DNA of 64,000 bases from an uncultured Ruminiclostridium sp. (GTDB taxonomy: Bacteria; Bacillota; Clostridia; Oscillospirales; Ruminococcaceae). Made by a program: the position numbers and the translations under genes. Shown here in pieces: positions 43,524-51,665 of the stretch (positions are counted from its first letter, which is position 1; each line of letters starts with the position of its first letter). The DNA lies in the NCBI GenBank assembly GCA_910588335.1, contig CAJUQV010000006.1:35749-99748 (forward strand), read 5' to 3'. Under the pieces are notes generated by a model. The model searched no databases, had not been told where the DNA came from, and saw nothing but the letters and a program-made list of their open reading frames with translations.

Positions 43524-43793
43524 TATACCACAATCTTTAATCCAGTTGTAGACTTGATTAAAGATTGCACCCTAAGCACTATGGCTTGTTTCAAAAATCG
43601 GAAACGCCGTCTTTTAGCCCCCAAACGGTCATCTTCCGCGTCAAAAACCTTGTCAAACGACGGTTTGACTGCTTTTTTTACTTGAAGCTAACCATTTTGG
43701 GTCTTAAATCCGTCATACCCTCTATTTTCAAACAGGCCCTAATCTTTGAGCATACGTATTATTTGTCTATACCCTAATCAGAGATTAGTATTA
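43524..43793. repeat. R1 twin-hairpin element interrupted by R5
   Basis: Left part: TATACCACAAT, hairpin CTTTAATC / GATTAAAG with TGTAGAC, connector up to TTGCACCCTAAGCAC. Right part: ATCTTTGAGC hairpin with TTTGTCTATA and ATTAGTATTA. Between them lies R5 flanked by TA. Joining both sides over one TA restores the standard connector. Confidence 0.85.
43582..43739. mobile_element. R5 MITE-like insertion (158 bp) with TA target duplication
   Basis: Ends TGGCTTGTTTCAAAAAT and ATTTTCAAACAGGCCC form imperfect terminal inverted repeats. TA stands on both sides. The interior has no coding capacity. A related left end occurs at 2848 (TGGCTTGTTTTAAAAATCGG). TA duplication and small size suggest a mariner-type MITE. 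Confidence 0.75.
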
Positions 43794-43818
43794 AAATGCG
43801 GCGGCATTAAGCGTAAAT

Positions 43819-43969
43819 TTAAGGCAATACCGGACAAAGATTGTGTGCAGACGCGCAGTCAGCTTTTTCGTAAGATTGTCCAGAACGACGCAGGAATACC
43901 GGCGTATTTCAAGGAGTTTTGGGCAAAAATGACGGAAAAGATGCAAGCGTACGCGCGGTGTTGCCTTAA
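43819..43969. repeat. R2 MITE-like element, type B (151 bp)
   Basis: Ends TTAAGGCAATACCGGAC and CGCGCGGTGTTGCCTTAA. The interior (GCAGTCAGCTTTTTCGTAAG, GGAATACCGGCGTATTTC) matches the copy at 59127-59306. Confidence 0.85.
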
Positions 43970-44001
43970 TATTATCGTAATTAAATCACAGCTTAAACAA
44001 A

Positions 44002-44030
44002 CTGCCGGAATTGCTTCGCAATTCCGGCAG
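44002..44030. terminator. Hairpin after rplA (R6 family)
   Basis: Perfect arms CTGCCGGAATTG / CAATTCCGGCAG with a cttcg loop, followed on the minus strand by TTTGTTT, 17 bp after the rplA stop. Similar hairpins occur at 54602 and 57935. Confidence 0.7.
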
Positions 44031-44047
44031 CAATTATATTTTAAACA

Positions 44048-44740
44048 TTACGCGCCATACTTAACGGTACTTACCTTAACGCCGGGGCCCATTGTGGACG
44101 AAACGGTGCAGGACTTGATATAAGTACCCTTGGCAGCGGCAGGCTTAGCCTTTACCACCGCGGTCATAAGAGCGTCTAAGTTCTGTTCAAGCTTCTCGCT
44201 TCCGAAGGAAGCCTTTCCGATGGGGCAGTGAATGATGTTAGCCTTATCGAGACGATACTCGATCTTACCGGCCTTTGCTTCCTGAACAGCCTTGGCTACA
44301 TCGGGAGTAACGGTACCCGCTTTGGGGTTAGGCATCAGTCCGCGGGGACCGAGAACCTTACCGAGACGGCCTACAACGCCCATCATATCGGGAGTGGCGA
44401 TTACCACGTCAAAGTCCATCCAACCGTCCTGAATTTTCTTTACGGTGTCGTCGTCGGCAACGTAATCTGCGCCCGCTTCTTCCGCTTCCTTGATCTTATC
44501 GCCCTTGGCAAAAACGAGGGCTCTTACGGTCTTACCTGTTCCGTTGGGGAGCACTACCGCGCCTCTTACCTGCTGGTCGGCGTGACGGGAGTCAACGCCC
44601 AATCTTATATGGATTTCAACGGTTTCGTCAAACTTCGCCTTGGCGGTCTGGCAAACCAGTCCGAGAGCCTCGTTGGCTTCGTAGTACTTTGTTGATTCAA
44701 CAAGCTTTGCGCTTTCGATATATTTTTTACCGTGTTTCAT
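44048..44740 (-). CDS. rplA: 50S ribosomal protein L1
   Basis: L1 forms the mobile L1 stalk near the ribosomal E site and can bind its own mRNA. The 230-residue protein is full length, with HGKKYIESAKLVESTKYYEA at the start, RGAVVLPNGTGKT, VIATPDMMGVVGRLGKVLGP, RGLMPNPKAGTVT and GKASFGSEKLEQNL. It is the last gene of rpmG-secE-nusG-rplK-rplA; rplJ and rplL, which often follow, are absent and a hairpin ends the unit. Confidence 0.97.
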   Translation of the reverse strand: MKHGKKYIESAKLVESTKYYEANEALGLVCQTAKAKFDETVEIHIRLGVDSRHADQQVRGAVVLPNGTGKTVRALVFAKGDKIKEAEEAGADYVADDDTVKKIQDGWMDFDVVIATPDMMGVVGRLGKVLGPRGLMPNPKAGTVTPDVAKAVQEAKAGKIEYRLDKANIIHCPIGKASFGSEKLEQNLDALMTAVVKAKPAAAKGTYIKSCTVSSTMGPGVKVSTVKYGA

Positions 44741-44797
44741 TTATTATCCTCCTTGTGGTCGATCGGTCTTTTTGGAACCTCCCACCGTATTATTGTT

Positions 44798-45223
44798 TTA
44801 GTCGACTACTTCTACGCCCATGGAACGGCAGGTGCCCGCTATCATGGACATTGCGGCTTCGAGAGATGCGGCGTTCAAGTCTCTCATCTTCGTTTCCGCG
44901 ATCTGCTGTACCTGCGCCTTGGTTATCTTGGCAACCTTGGTCTTGTTGGGTGTACCAGACGCGGTCTCGATTCCGCATGCCTTCTTGATCAAAACCGCCG
45001 CAGGGGGCGTTTTTGTAATAAATGAAAAGCTTCTATCAGCGTATACGGTGATAACTACCGGAATGATAAGCCCCATATCGGCCTTTGTGCGCTCGTTAAA
45101 TTCCTTGGTGAACGCGGCGATGTTAACGCCGTGCTGACCGAGCGCGGGTCCTACGGGGGGAGCGGGGGTAGCTTTACCCGCCGCGATTTGTAATTTTATA
45201 AGTCCGACTACTTTCTGAGCCAT
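44798..45223 (-). CDS. rplK: 50S ribosomal protein L11
   Basis: L11 binds the GTPase-associated region of 23S rRNA. At 141 residues it is full length, with KLQIAAGKATPAPPVGPALG near residue 10, GVNIAAFTKEFNERT and the C-terminal RNA-binding part MIAGTCRSMGVEVVD. It follows nusG by 31 bp and precedes rplA by 57 bp. Confidence 0.97.
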   Translation of the reverse strand: MAQKVVGLIKLQIAAGKATPAPPVGPALGQHGVNIAAFTKEFNERTKADMGLIIPVVITVYADRSFSFITKTPPAAVLIKKACGIETASGTPNKTKVAKITKAQVQQIAETKMRDLNAASLEAAMSMIAGTCRSMGVEVVD

Positions 45224-45254
45224 TTTACTTTACCTCCAAAAACATAAAGAACTG

Positions 45255-45773
45255 TTAGTTGATTTTCTGAATAGATGTTAAATCGAGGGTGGTGGGCGTT
45301 TCTCTTCCGAACATGGAAACATTTACCACCGCAGTTCCCGCGGCCTCGTCTATTTCCGTCACGGTGCCCTCCAACCCGTCAAGATTGCCCGAAACAATGG
45401 TGACCAAATCACCGACGCATACGGCGACTTCGGCGGGCTTCCTGATTACTCCGAGGTTAGCGACCTCCTCGTCGGTAAGGGGTATCGGCTTTGAACCGGG
45501 TCCGACGAAGCCCGTACAGCCTCTTGTGTTGCGGCAGATATACCATGATTCATCTGTCATTACCATTTTTACATAAACGTAACTGGGATAAATCTTGCTT
45601 TCGTAGCTTTTCATCTTGCCTTCGTGTTCTTCGGTAACAGTTTCGGTGGGAACCATTACCTCTTCGATAAGATTCTGAAGATTTCTGTTCTCCACAACCT
45701 TTTTTATGTTGTCGGCAACCTTTTTTTCATAGCCCGAAAACGTGTGTAAAATATACCATTTAGCTTCTGACAT
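45255..45773 (-). CDS. nusG: Transcription termination/antitermination factor NusG
   Basis: NusG binds RNA polymerase and links transcription to Rho or ribosomes. The 172-residue protein has the NGN domain (WYILHTFSGYEKKVADNIKK at the start, SYVYVKMVMTDESWYICRNT, TGFVGPGSKPIPLTDEEV) and the C-terminal KOW domain (VCVGDLVTIVSGNLDGLEGT). It follows secE by 18 bp, the standard order. Confidence 0.97.
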   Translation of the reverse strand: MSEAKWYILHTFSGYEKKVADNIKKVVENRNLQNLIEEVMVPTETVTEEHEGKMKSYESKIYPSYVYVKMVMTDESWYICRNTRGCTGFVGPGSKPIPLTDEEVANLGVIRKPAEVAVCVGDLVTIVSGNLDGLEGTVTEIDEAAGTAVVNVSMFGRETPTTLDLTSIQKIN

Positions 45774-45791
45774 CGGTTATCCCCTTTTTGA

Positions 45792-46076
45792 TCACATACT
45801 GAGCATTGTTTTCCAGATAAAATTGAACAGCAGATCCACCGCCCATATTGCAACACCGGATACGACTATCGTAGTAAGAACCACGACGGTGTTGTTGAAA
45901 ACCTGCTTTCTCGAAGGCCATGAAACCTTCTTGAACTCGGACTTTACTTCCTTGAAGTACTGAATTGGCGACTTCTTGGTTTTCTTGGCGGCAGTTGCCT
46001 TCATCGCGGCAAGCTGCTTCGCCTTTTTTTCTTTGTCCGCTGCCTTCTGAGCGCTTTTATCAAGCTCGTTTGCCAT
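45792..46076 (-). CDS. secE: Preprotein translocase subunit SecE
   Basis: SecE is a small clamp around SecY in the Sec channel. The 94-residue protein has a basic N-terminal half (rich in Lys/Ala, about 1-35), the conserved amphipathic segment QYFKEVKSEFKKVSWPSRKQ and a single C-terminal membrane helix (about 65-90). It lies between rpmG and nusG, with 15 bp to rpmG. Confidence 0.95.
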   Translation of the reverse strand: MANELDKSAQKAADKEKKAKQLAAMKATAAKKTKKSPIQYFKEVKSEFKKVSWPSRKQVFNNTVVVLTTIVVSGVAIWAVDLLFNFIWKTMLSM

Positions 46077-46091
46077 TGCAGGTCCTCCTTT

Positions 46092-46250
46092 TTACTTGGT
46101 TTCCTTATGGAGCGTGTGCTTGCGGCAGAATTTGCAGTACTTGCTCATTTCGATTCTGTCGGGGTCATTCTTCTTGTTTTTCTTGGTAATGTAGTTGCGC
46201 TGCTTGCACTCGGTGCAAGCCAAAGTGATTTTAACTCTTGATCCGGCCAT
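46092..46250 (-). CDS. rpmG: 50S ribosomal protein L33
   Basis: A 52-residue protein reading MAGSRVKITLACTECKQRNY and ending KYCKFCRKHTLHKETK. The two CxxC pairs make it a zinc-binding (C+) L33. GGAGG precedes the ATG and it is the first gene of the rpmG-secE-nusG-rplK-rplA operon. Confidence 0.95.
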   Translation of the reverse strand: MAGSRVKITLACTECKQRNYITKKNKKNDPDRIEMSKYCKFCRKHTLHKETK

Positions 46251-46354
46251 TTCGGCACCTCCTAATTTAGATTGTTCTGTTTGCTCGAACTTAAGCCTCC
46301 CTCGCGGAATTTATTTTTTGCACAAAAAAATAAACCCCTGTTTGAGGTAGTATT

Positions 46355-46383
46355 ATTATACCACCCCAAACAAGACTTGTCAA
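46355..46383 (-). promoter_or_regulatory. Consensus SigA promoter of the rpmG-rplA operon
   Basis: On the minus strand TTGACA, exactly 17 bases, TATAAT. The leader to rpmG is about 100 nt and holds a TTATTTTTTTG / CAAAAAAATAA inverted repeat. Confidence 0.9.
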
Positions 46384-46418
46384 TAGCTTTTCAAAAATTT
46401 TATCGTATGTACAATTTT

Positions 46419-46447
46419 AGAAACTGTTCCAATAGGAATGGTTTCTT
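46419..46447. repeat. R4 remnant: two ends joined
   Basis: AGAAACTGTTCCAATAGGAA is followed directly by TGGTTTCTT, as if the two terminal inverted repeats of R4 (see 52750-52898) had been fused by internal deletion. Confidence 0.6.
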
Positions 46448-46451
46448 ATAT

Positions 46452-47060
46452 TTATTTGGCCGCAAAAAAATCGTCGCAGAACTTATTCCACTTTAGTTCA
46501 TACTCGGAGTGGCTTAAAAGCTCCATATTTCCTACTCCGGATACTCCTCTCTTTTTCGCTTCCTCAACGAACTCCAAAACATAATCGTTCACTTCCGCCT
46601 CGAATGCCCTTACCGTATTCCATCCACGGGTATAAGCGTAATACAGCCTTGTGTGCCCGTCAAGGGAAATATATCTTCCATCCCTTTTCATAACGGGGAT
46701 TACTATATCGTTTCCGCTTGCGATAAAATCAGACACCGCGTTCACCTTGTCTTCGTCAACGTAAAACTGCGAAGGCTGTATCAGGCCGACGCCCAAGGGA
46801 AAGGTTTTTATCTTGGGAAATTCCGCTATAACTTTTCCGCTTTTGTCGCAAAAGACAGTGACATGCTCTGCGTAGAAGCGGAAATTTTCAATAAGCGGGG
46901 TTACGTCCGAGTAATCGTGAAAGTCGATTTCGGCGGTGGTTTCGTCGATTATACGGAAGGAGCAGGGATATTTTCCGTCGACTACGAAGGCTCCGTGCTG
47001 ATTTAAGACTTCTCTCGGGAACCTTGGGTCATCGTAATCGTTTATTCGTTCTATGTCCAT
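46452..47060 (-). CDS. Protein with a ParB/sulfiredoxin-like domain, function unknown
   Basis: 202 residues from the ATG that follows AAAGGAATT; an ATG six codons earlier overlaps the corA stop and has no binding site. The N-terminal half is beta-rich. The C-terminal half has the ParB/Srx-like pattern: GLIQPSQFYVDEDKVNAV followed by VIPVMKRDGRYISLDGHTRL and YYAYTRGWNTVRAFEAE, where the DGHTR stretch corresponds to the nucleotide-binding loop of that fold. No HTH is present, so it is not a partition ParB. It follows corA closely and may share its transcript. Confidence 0.65.
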   Translation of the reverse strand: MDIERINDYDDPRFPREVLNQHGAFVVDGKYPCSFRIIDETTAEIDFHDYSDVTPLIENFRFYAEHVTVFCDKSGKVIAEFPKIKTFPLGVGLIQPSQFYVDEDKVNAVSDFIASGNDIVIPVMKRDGRYISLDGHTRLYYAYTRGWNTVRAFEAEVNDYVLEFVEEAKKRGVSGVGNMELLSHSEYELKWNKFCDDFFAAK

Positions 47061-47074
47061 ATTTAAATTCCTTT

Positions 47075-48055
47075 TCATTTGTAAAATTTGCTCTTTGAAA
47101 GAATTATTCCCGCAAGCACGGCCGTTACGGCGGATATTGCCAAAGGAAAAATTATGCTTCCGTCATATGGAAGCCCCGCTACGTTCATGCCGTAGAAGCT
47201 GAACACCATGGTTGGAACCTCCATTACTATGGTTATAATGGCCAGAACCTTCATCACGATATTCAGATTGTTGGAAATAAGGCTTCCGCAGGTTTCCATG
47301 GTGCTGGAAAGGATATTGGTGTAGATATTGCTCATTTCGATGGCCTGCTTTACCTCTATGAGAACGTCCTCAAGAAGATCCTGATCCTCCTCGTACAGCT
47401 TTATGATACGGCCGCGAAGCACCTTTTCCAGAACAGTTTCGGTGGATTTCAGGGATGTGGAGAAGTAAACCAGTGATTTTTCAAGGCCGAGAAGCTGTAT
47501 AAGCTCCTTGTTTTTCATGGACTTGTGAAGCTGATTTTCCACATAGTTGCTGATTTTGTCTATCTGTTTGAGATACTGAAGATATCTGCCGGCTATTCTC
47601 AGCATAATGCAAAAGATAAAGCGGGTTTTAAACTGTGTTTTGATATTTTTTACCACGTTGTTGGCGAAATCCTCAACTATCGGGTTTTCCTTAAGGCTTA
47701 CGGTTATTACGTTGCTGAATGTGAGGATAATGCTCATTGGGGTTGTGTAATAGGTTATGGCGTCATCGTCAAAGCCTTGCTTTTTACCCTTTTTTATTCC
47801 TTTTGCCGCTGCCTTTTCGGCTTTTTCGGCTACGGGGTAGTCCAGTACTATCAGGGTCTGGCCCTCCTCGCTTTCTATTCGCGAGGTTTCCTCTTCGTCA
47901 AGAGCGGAACGGATAAAGTCGCGGTCAACACCCAGCTCTGTTTCCAGAAGGGATATTTCCGATTCGGTGGGAGCGACGGCGGATACCCAGCAGCCCGGCT
48001 CAAGTTTTTCTATCTCGACGATGGCGCTGCCTTCCGTTTTATAGTATTTAAGCAT
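47075..48055 (-). CDS. corA: CorA-family magnesium/divalent cation channel
   Basis: CorA is a pentameric Mg2+ channel. The 326-residue protein has a large cytoplasmic domain with ESEISLLETELGVDRDFIRS near the start and a long helix around 150-260, then two C-terminal membrane helices. The first helix ends with the ion-selectivity signature YGMNVAGLPYDGS (GMN). The short Lys-rich tail SKSKFYK is typical. The gene starts about 120 bp after the end of the LacI/GGDEF gene on the same strand, so coupling to it is possible but not evident. Confidence 0.9.
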   Translation of the reverse strand: MLKYYKTEGSAIVEIEKLEPGCWVSAVAPTESEISLLETELGVDRDFIRSALDEEETSRIESEEGQTLIVLDYPVAEKAEKAAAKGIKKGKKQGFDDDAITYYTTPMSIILTFSNVITVSLKENPIVEDFANNVVKNIKTQFKTRFIFCIMLRIAGRYLQYLKQIDKISNYVENQLHKSMKNKELIQLLGLEKSLVYFSTSLKSTETVLEKVLRGRIIKLYEEDQDLLEDVLIEVKQAIEMSNIYTNILSSTMETCGSLISNNLNIVMKVLAIITIVMEVPTMVFSFYGMNVAGLPYDGSIIFPLAISAVTAVLAGIILSKSKFYK

Positions 48056-48172
48056 CTTTTCTCCTTTCCCGCCCGTAGGTGGAAAGGGGTCAAAAGACTC
48101 CGGCCTTGTTCTCCCGCGGGGCGGCTGATATTAAGTTGTCGGGAATATGCCCGCACGGGTCGGGGTTCATTT

Positions 48173-50095
48173 TTACCACTCCTTTCCAAGAATTTGTTGT
48201 CTTCCCGCTTTTCTGCGCTTTTTCTCGGCGTACATAAGCGTATCCGATTTCTTTACCAGTTCCTCGAAGTCGGGAAATTCGCCCTTGGGGACAATGTATA
48301 TGCCCATACTGGCGGCTACGGTATATGGCTTTCCCGACTCCGCGTTATATTTGTCCAGATACTGGGTAAAACGATCGCGAACGCCGCCGCAGTCCTCACC
48401 GCAGGTGTAGACGGCCATCATTTCGTCGCCTCCGAACCGCGTACAGACGGCTTCGGGAGGACAGGCGCTTTTCAGGGCGCAGGCGGCCGCATGAATAGCG
48501 TTGTCACCTTCTTCGTGTCCGAAGTTGTCATTTATGTATTTAAGTCCGTCCAGATCGCACATTATTACCGCCAGAGACAGCACGCCGTTCGCATTACACT
48601 CGGTCAGTCTTTCATATTCGGTACAGAAGCCACGACGGTTGTAAAGTCCGGTAAGAACGTCGGTACCGGACATTTTTTCGATTCTTTTCAAAAGATAGTG
48701 CTTATGTCTCAGGTTAATCAGTCCGCCCAAAGCGTTATTCAGCATATTTACCGTCTGCGGTATCTTATAGAAGCTTCCCACCTGATATTCCCTGAAATGA
48801 AAGCAGACGTAGCCGAATGAAACGCCCAAATAGTGAAGAGCCGTAAAGATAAGGCTGCGGCCGTTGTCAAGATAAAATTCCATGGTCGGTATTATATTCC
48901 GCGACGGCATTGTATAAGGAACAAAGCCTTCTCCTTTGGTGCGGTTGTAATTTATCATATCGCTGTCGTAAAGAAGGTATAAGCCGTTTTCGGAGCTGGA
49001 ATCGAAGCTTTCCTCCGGGTTAACGGATTCGTCGATGTATTCACGTTTTATAAGACAGCACATATCGTACATAAGGCTGCTGGCGTGAATGACGTGGGCG
49101 ATATCCTCAAAGGAATCGCTCTGCTGTATTTTGGCGGCTATCTCGGACAGGATAATGTTTTCGTCCTGAAAGCGGCAGAACATATTGGTCTGCTCATTAA
49201 ACAGCACGGCGGCATCGGATTTGTTCCTGCATTCGCAGCCGCAGGATTCGTTAAACACGGGTTCGGGGATTGCCATTATATATCCCTCCGCGTTCCCGCC
49301 CGCAAATATGTTTAAAAGCGAGTCCATTACTTTTTGGGCTATCGTTTCGCTGCTGATACAGGCGGAGGTCATGGTCGGGGAGGAGCTGTATATTGTGTCA
49401 ATACAGTCGTAGCCGACCACGATCACCTCTTCGGGAACGGATATCCCTCTGCTTTGAAGAAAAACGGAAACGGCTATCGCCATCTGGTCGTTTGCGCAGA
49501 CAAAGGCGCGGGGGAGCCTGTTGCTTTCAAGAAGATTTCCCGCGGCAGCCACAGCGGGGTCGGCCCAGAAGTCGCCGTAGCTTACCATTTCCTCGCCAAA
49601 GGGCTTTCCGTGCTTTTCAAGGGCGCTTTTAAAAGCTTCTATGCGGCTGTCGGAAAAACTGTTGCCTTTAGGACCGGCTATCATATGAAAATCGTCGATA
49701 CCGTGTACGTTTATCAGATGATCCACAAGAGCCTCTATTCCCCGACTGTGAACATACTCGATATTAAGACAGCCCTCACAGCATTCGCCCAAGGAAATTA
49801 CCGGAAGGTTCATTTCCCGCGCGCGTCTGACAACGTTCTTGCAAATGATTTTATTTCCTACCCGACCGGAGTCCAGAATAACGGCGTCTACGAAATCGGA
49901 GTCAAATAGGCTGTAAACCAAGGTCTGCGGATCGTTTTCTTTCAGCTTGGTTTCTGATTGAGTTATGCAATTGTATACAAAAAGGCGGTAATCGATTCGA
50001 GCGAAGATTTCTTCAAGAGTGTGTATAATGCCGTAGCACTCCCGCTCCTGTATACGGGAGGTGAGAAGGGCTATGATTTTGTATTTTCCGATCAT
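48173..50095 (-). CDS. Diguanylate cyclase with LacI-type ligand-binding domain
   Basis: 640 residues from the ATG that follows GGAG by seven bases. The N-terminal 290 residues resemble the LacI/PurR periplasmic-binding-type sensor (IIALLTSRIQERECYGIIHT, VDHLINVHGIDDFHMIAGP-like stretch, LPRAFVCANDQMAIAVSVFL, VVGYDCIDTIYSSSPTMTSA) but no HTH precedes it. A middle helical region (about 300-450) leads to a GGDEF domain with TGLYNRRGFCTEYERL, DLDGLKYINDNFGHEEGDNA and RFGGDEMMAVY. The active-site GGDE is intact; the RxxD inhibitory site is absent. Without a signal or membrane segment, it likely couples a cytoplasmic sugar-like ligand to c-di-GMP synthesis. Confidence 0.85.
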   Translation of the reverse strand: MIGKYKIIALLTSRIQERECYGIIHTLEEIFARIDYRLFVYNCITQSETKLKENDPQTLVYSLFDSDFVDAVILDSGRVGNKIICKNVVRRAREMNLPVISLGECCEGCLNIEYVHSRGIEALVDHLINVHGIDDFHMIAGPKGNSFSDSRIEAFKSALEKHGKPFGEEMVSYGDFWADPAVAAAGNLLESNRLPRAFVCANDQMAIAVSVFLQSRGISVPEEVIVVGYDCIDTIYSSSPTMTSACISSETIAQKVMDSLLNIFAGGNAEGYIMAIPEPVFNESCGCECRNKSDAAVLFNEQTNMFCRFQDENIILSEIAAKIQQSDSFEDIAHVIHASSLMYDMCCLIKREYIDESVNPEESFDSSSENGLYLLYDSDMINYNRTKGEGFVPYTMPSRNIIPTMEFYLDNGRSLIFTALHYLGVSFGYVCFHFREYQVGSFYKIPQTVNMLNNALGGLINLRHKHYLLKRIEKMSGTDVLTGLYNRRGFCTEYERLTECNANGVLSLAVIMCDLDGLKYINDNFGHEEGDNAIHAAACALKSACPPEAVCTRFGGDEMMAVYTCGEDCGGVRDRFTQYLDKYNAESGKPYTVAASMGIYIVPKGEFPDFEELVKKSDTLMYAEKKRRKAGRQQILGKEW

Positions 50096-50345
50096 GGCAA
50101 TACTCCGTTTCAACGGGAAAAACCCGTTGGTTTTTAAAGGGCTGCTTATAAAACAATTGATATTTTTAATTGTACATTATTTTTATAACAATGTCAATAT
50201 TATGCGACCGGAAAAAGTTTTAAATCGAAACGGGGTCTTACAATAATGTAATATGCAAGGCCGGAAATGTCACAGCTTAAGATGGCGGGAAAACCTCGGA
50301 AGCGGTATACTGTAAGCGCACTGAAAAAAAGAGGAGGGAAAATAC

Positions 50346-51047
50346 ATGAGAAAAATCATATACGTTTTTTTATCGGCGGTTTTATTTCTTATTGCGGCAG
50401 CAATAATCACTGTTACGGTTATGGGGTATCAAATGTTCGCACGGGCGCTGGAAAACATAAGTCTTGACAACGCTGTAAAGGAAATACGGGAACAGGAAAG
50501 CTTTACGGCTCTCGGCGAACTGCCCGATACATATACAGACGCAATTATCGCGGCAGAAGATCACCGTTTTTTCAGCCACAACGGCATTGACCCCATATCA
50601 ATAGCAAGAGCGGCGTGGCACAACCTTATTTCGGGCAGTCTCGCCGAGGGCGGCAGCACAATTACCCAGCAGCTCGCCAAAAATATGTTTTTCACACAGG
50701 AAAAAAGCTTCGTCCGAAAGGCGGCGGAGGCGTTTATGGCGATAAGGATAGAAAGTGAGTACAGTAAAGAAGAGATACTGGAGCTTTATGTAAACACCAT
50801 TTATTTCGGAGACGGATATTACTGCGTAAAGGACGCATGCGTTGGGTATTTCGGCAAGCTGCCGAAAGATATGAACGATTACGAATGCACAATGTTAGCG
50901 GGGATACCAAACGCACCGTCGGCGTATGCGCCCACGGAAAACATCGGGCTTGCGCGGGAGAGACAAAGGCAGGTAGTGGAATGTATGGTAAAATTCGGAT
51001 TTATCTCGGAGGACGAGGGAGAAGAGATTGCAGAAGGAGCAATATAA
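50346..51047 (+). CDS. Monofunctional peptidoglycan glycosyltransferase (GT51)
   Basis: GT51 enzymes polymerise lipid II. The 233-residue protein has one N-terminal membrane anchor (about 4-27), then the GT51 motifs: AIIAAEDHRFFSHNGIDPIS with the catalytic Glu, GGSTITQQLAKNMFFTQEKS, KAAEAFMAIRIESEYSKEEI with ELYVNTIYFGDGYYCVKDAC, and YECTMLAGIPNAPSAYAP. No transpeptidase domain follows, so it is of the MtgA/Mgt type. AGAGGAGGG precedes the ATG and a terminator follows directly. Confidence 0.92.
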   Translation: MRKIIYVFLSAVLFLIAAAIITVTVMGYQMFARALENISLDNAVKEIREQESFTALGELPDTYTDAIIAAEDHRFFSHNGIDPISIARAAWHNLISGSLAEGGSTITQQLAKNMFFTQEKSFVRKAAEAFMAIRIESEYSKEEILELYVNTIYFGDGYYCVKDACVGYFGKLPKDMNDYECTMLAGIPNAPSAYAPTENIGLARERQRQVVECMVKFGFISEDEGEEIAEGAI

Positions 51048-51054
51048 GCATTCG

Positions 51055-51093
51055 GTTCAGTGGGAAATAAAAATCTCCCGCTGAACTTTTTTA
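51055..51093 (+). terminator. Terminator after the GT51 gene
   Basis: Arms GTTCAGTGGGA / TCCCGCTGAAC around an A-rich loop, then six T. Confidence 0.9.
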
Positions 51094-51236
51094 CGATAAC
51101 AATCGTATTTTCAATGGGAGAAGAATTTCATAATCTTTATAAAGAAAAACAACTTCAGATAAAATCACTTGCCGTAATCATATTTTTTTCTTATCCCTCT
51201 TGACAATATCCCCTTCAAGGTTTACAATTTATCTAT

Positions 51237-51291
51237 AATACCACTTTTTTAAACTGACGTAATATTCACAGTTTTAAGAGGGATTGATATA
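51237..51291. repeat. R1 hairpin element (single, AAACTG subtype)
   Basis: AATACCACTTTTTTAAACTG pairs imperfectly with CAGTTTTAAGAGGGATT. It shares the AAACTGACGTAATATTCACAG-like centre with the copies at 34079 and 41946, a subtype of R1. Confidence 0.7.
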
Positions 51292-51325
51292 AATCATAAA
51301 CCAATCAACAAAACGGAAAGTAAAT

Positions 51326-51652
51326 ATGAAAAACTTATTCTTAACGCATCTTATCCTTTCAACCTCCGTCCTGACGGAAAAAACCGCTCACGAAACCTCC
51401 GAACTGCGCCCAAGCGATATTTTGCTTTCTTTTCTTTATTTTGTCGCCGTGCTGGCTCTGATATATCTGGTACTTACTCTTGTCAGCAAAATAGGAAAAA
51501 AAGACACAAATACCGATAACGTCCACCAACGGGATAATCGGCTCGACGAAACCGAAGAAACGAAAGAAACGAAAATGAACGCGGAATGCGACGCTCAGTC
51601 AAGTCCCACCGAAAAAACCGGCAAATCATCCGCTCCGCAAAAGAAAGAATAA
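51326..51652 (+). CDS. Small single-pass membrane protein of unknown function
   Basis: 108 residues: a short N-terminal stretch, one strong membrane helix (about 30-52, ILLSFLYFVAVLALIYLVLT), then a basic stop-transfer segment and a hydrophilic, Glu/Thr/Lys-rich tail that looks disordered. GGAAAG precedes the ATG. It ends 13 bp before mnmA on the same strand and is probably co-transcribed. The single helix with a polar tail resembles small OadG/SecE-like or envelope scaffold proteins, but no family is assigned. Confidence 0.6.
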   Translation: MKNLFLTHLILSTSVLTEKTAHETSELRPSDILLSFLYFVAVLALIYLVLTLVSKIGKKDTNTDNVHQRDNRLDETEETKETKMNAECDAQSSPTEKTGKSSAPQKKE

Positions 51653-51665
51653 GGAGACTCCCACA

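Noticed and set aside
46251..46450. tRNA genes near the ribosomal protein operon
   Set aside because: No cloverleaf or TTCGA-type T-loop was found here or elsewhere in the window.
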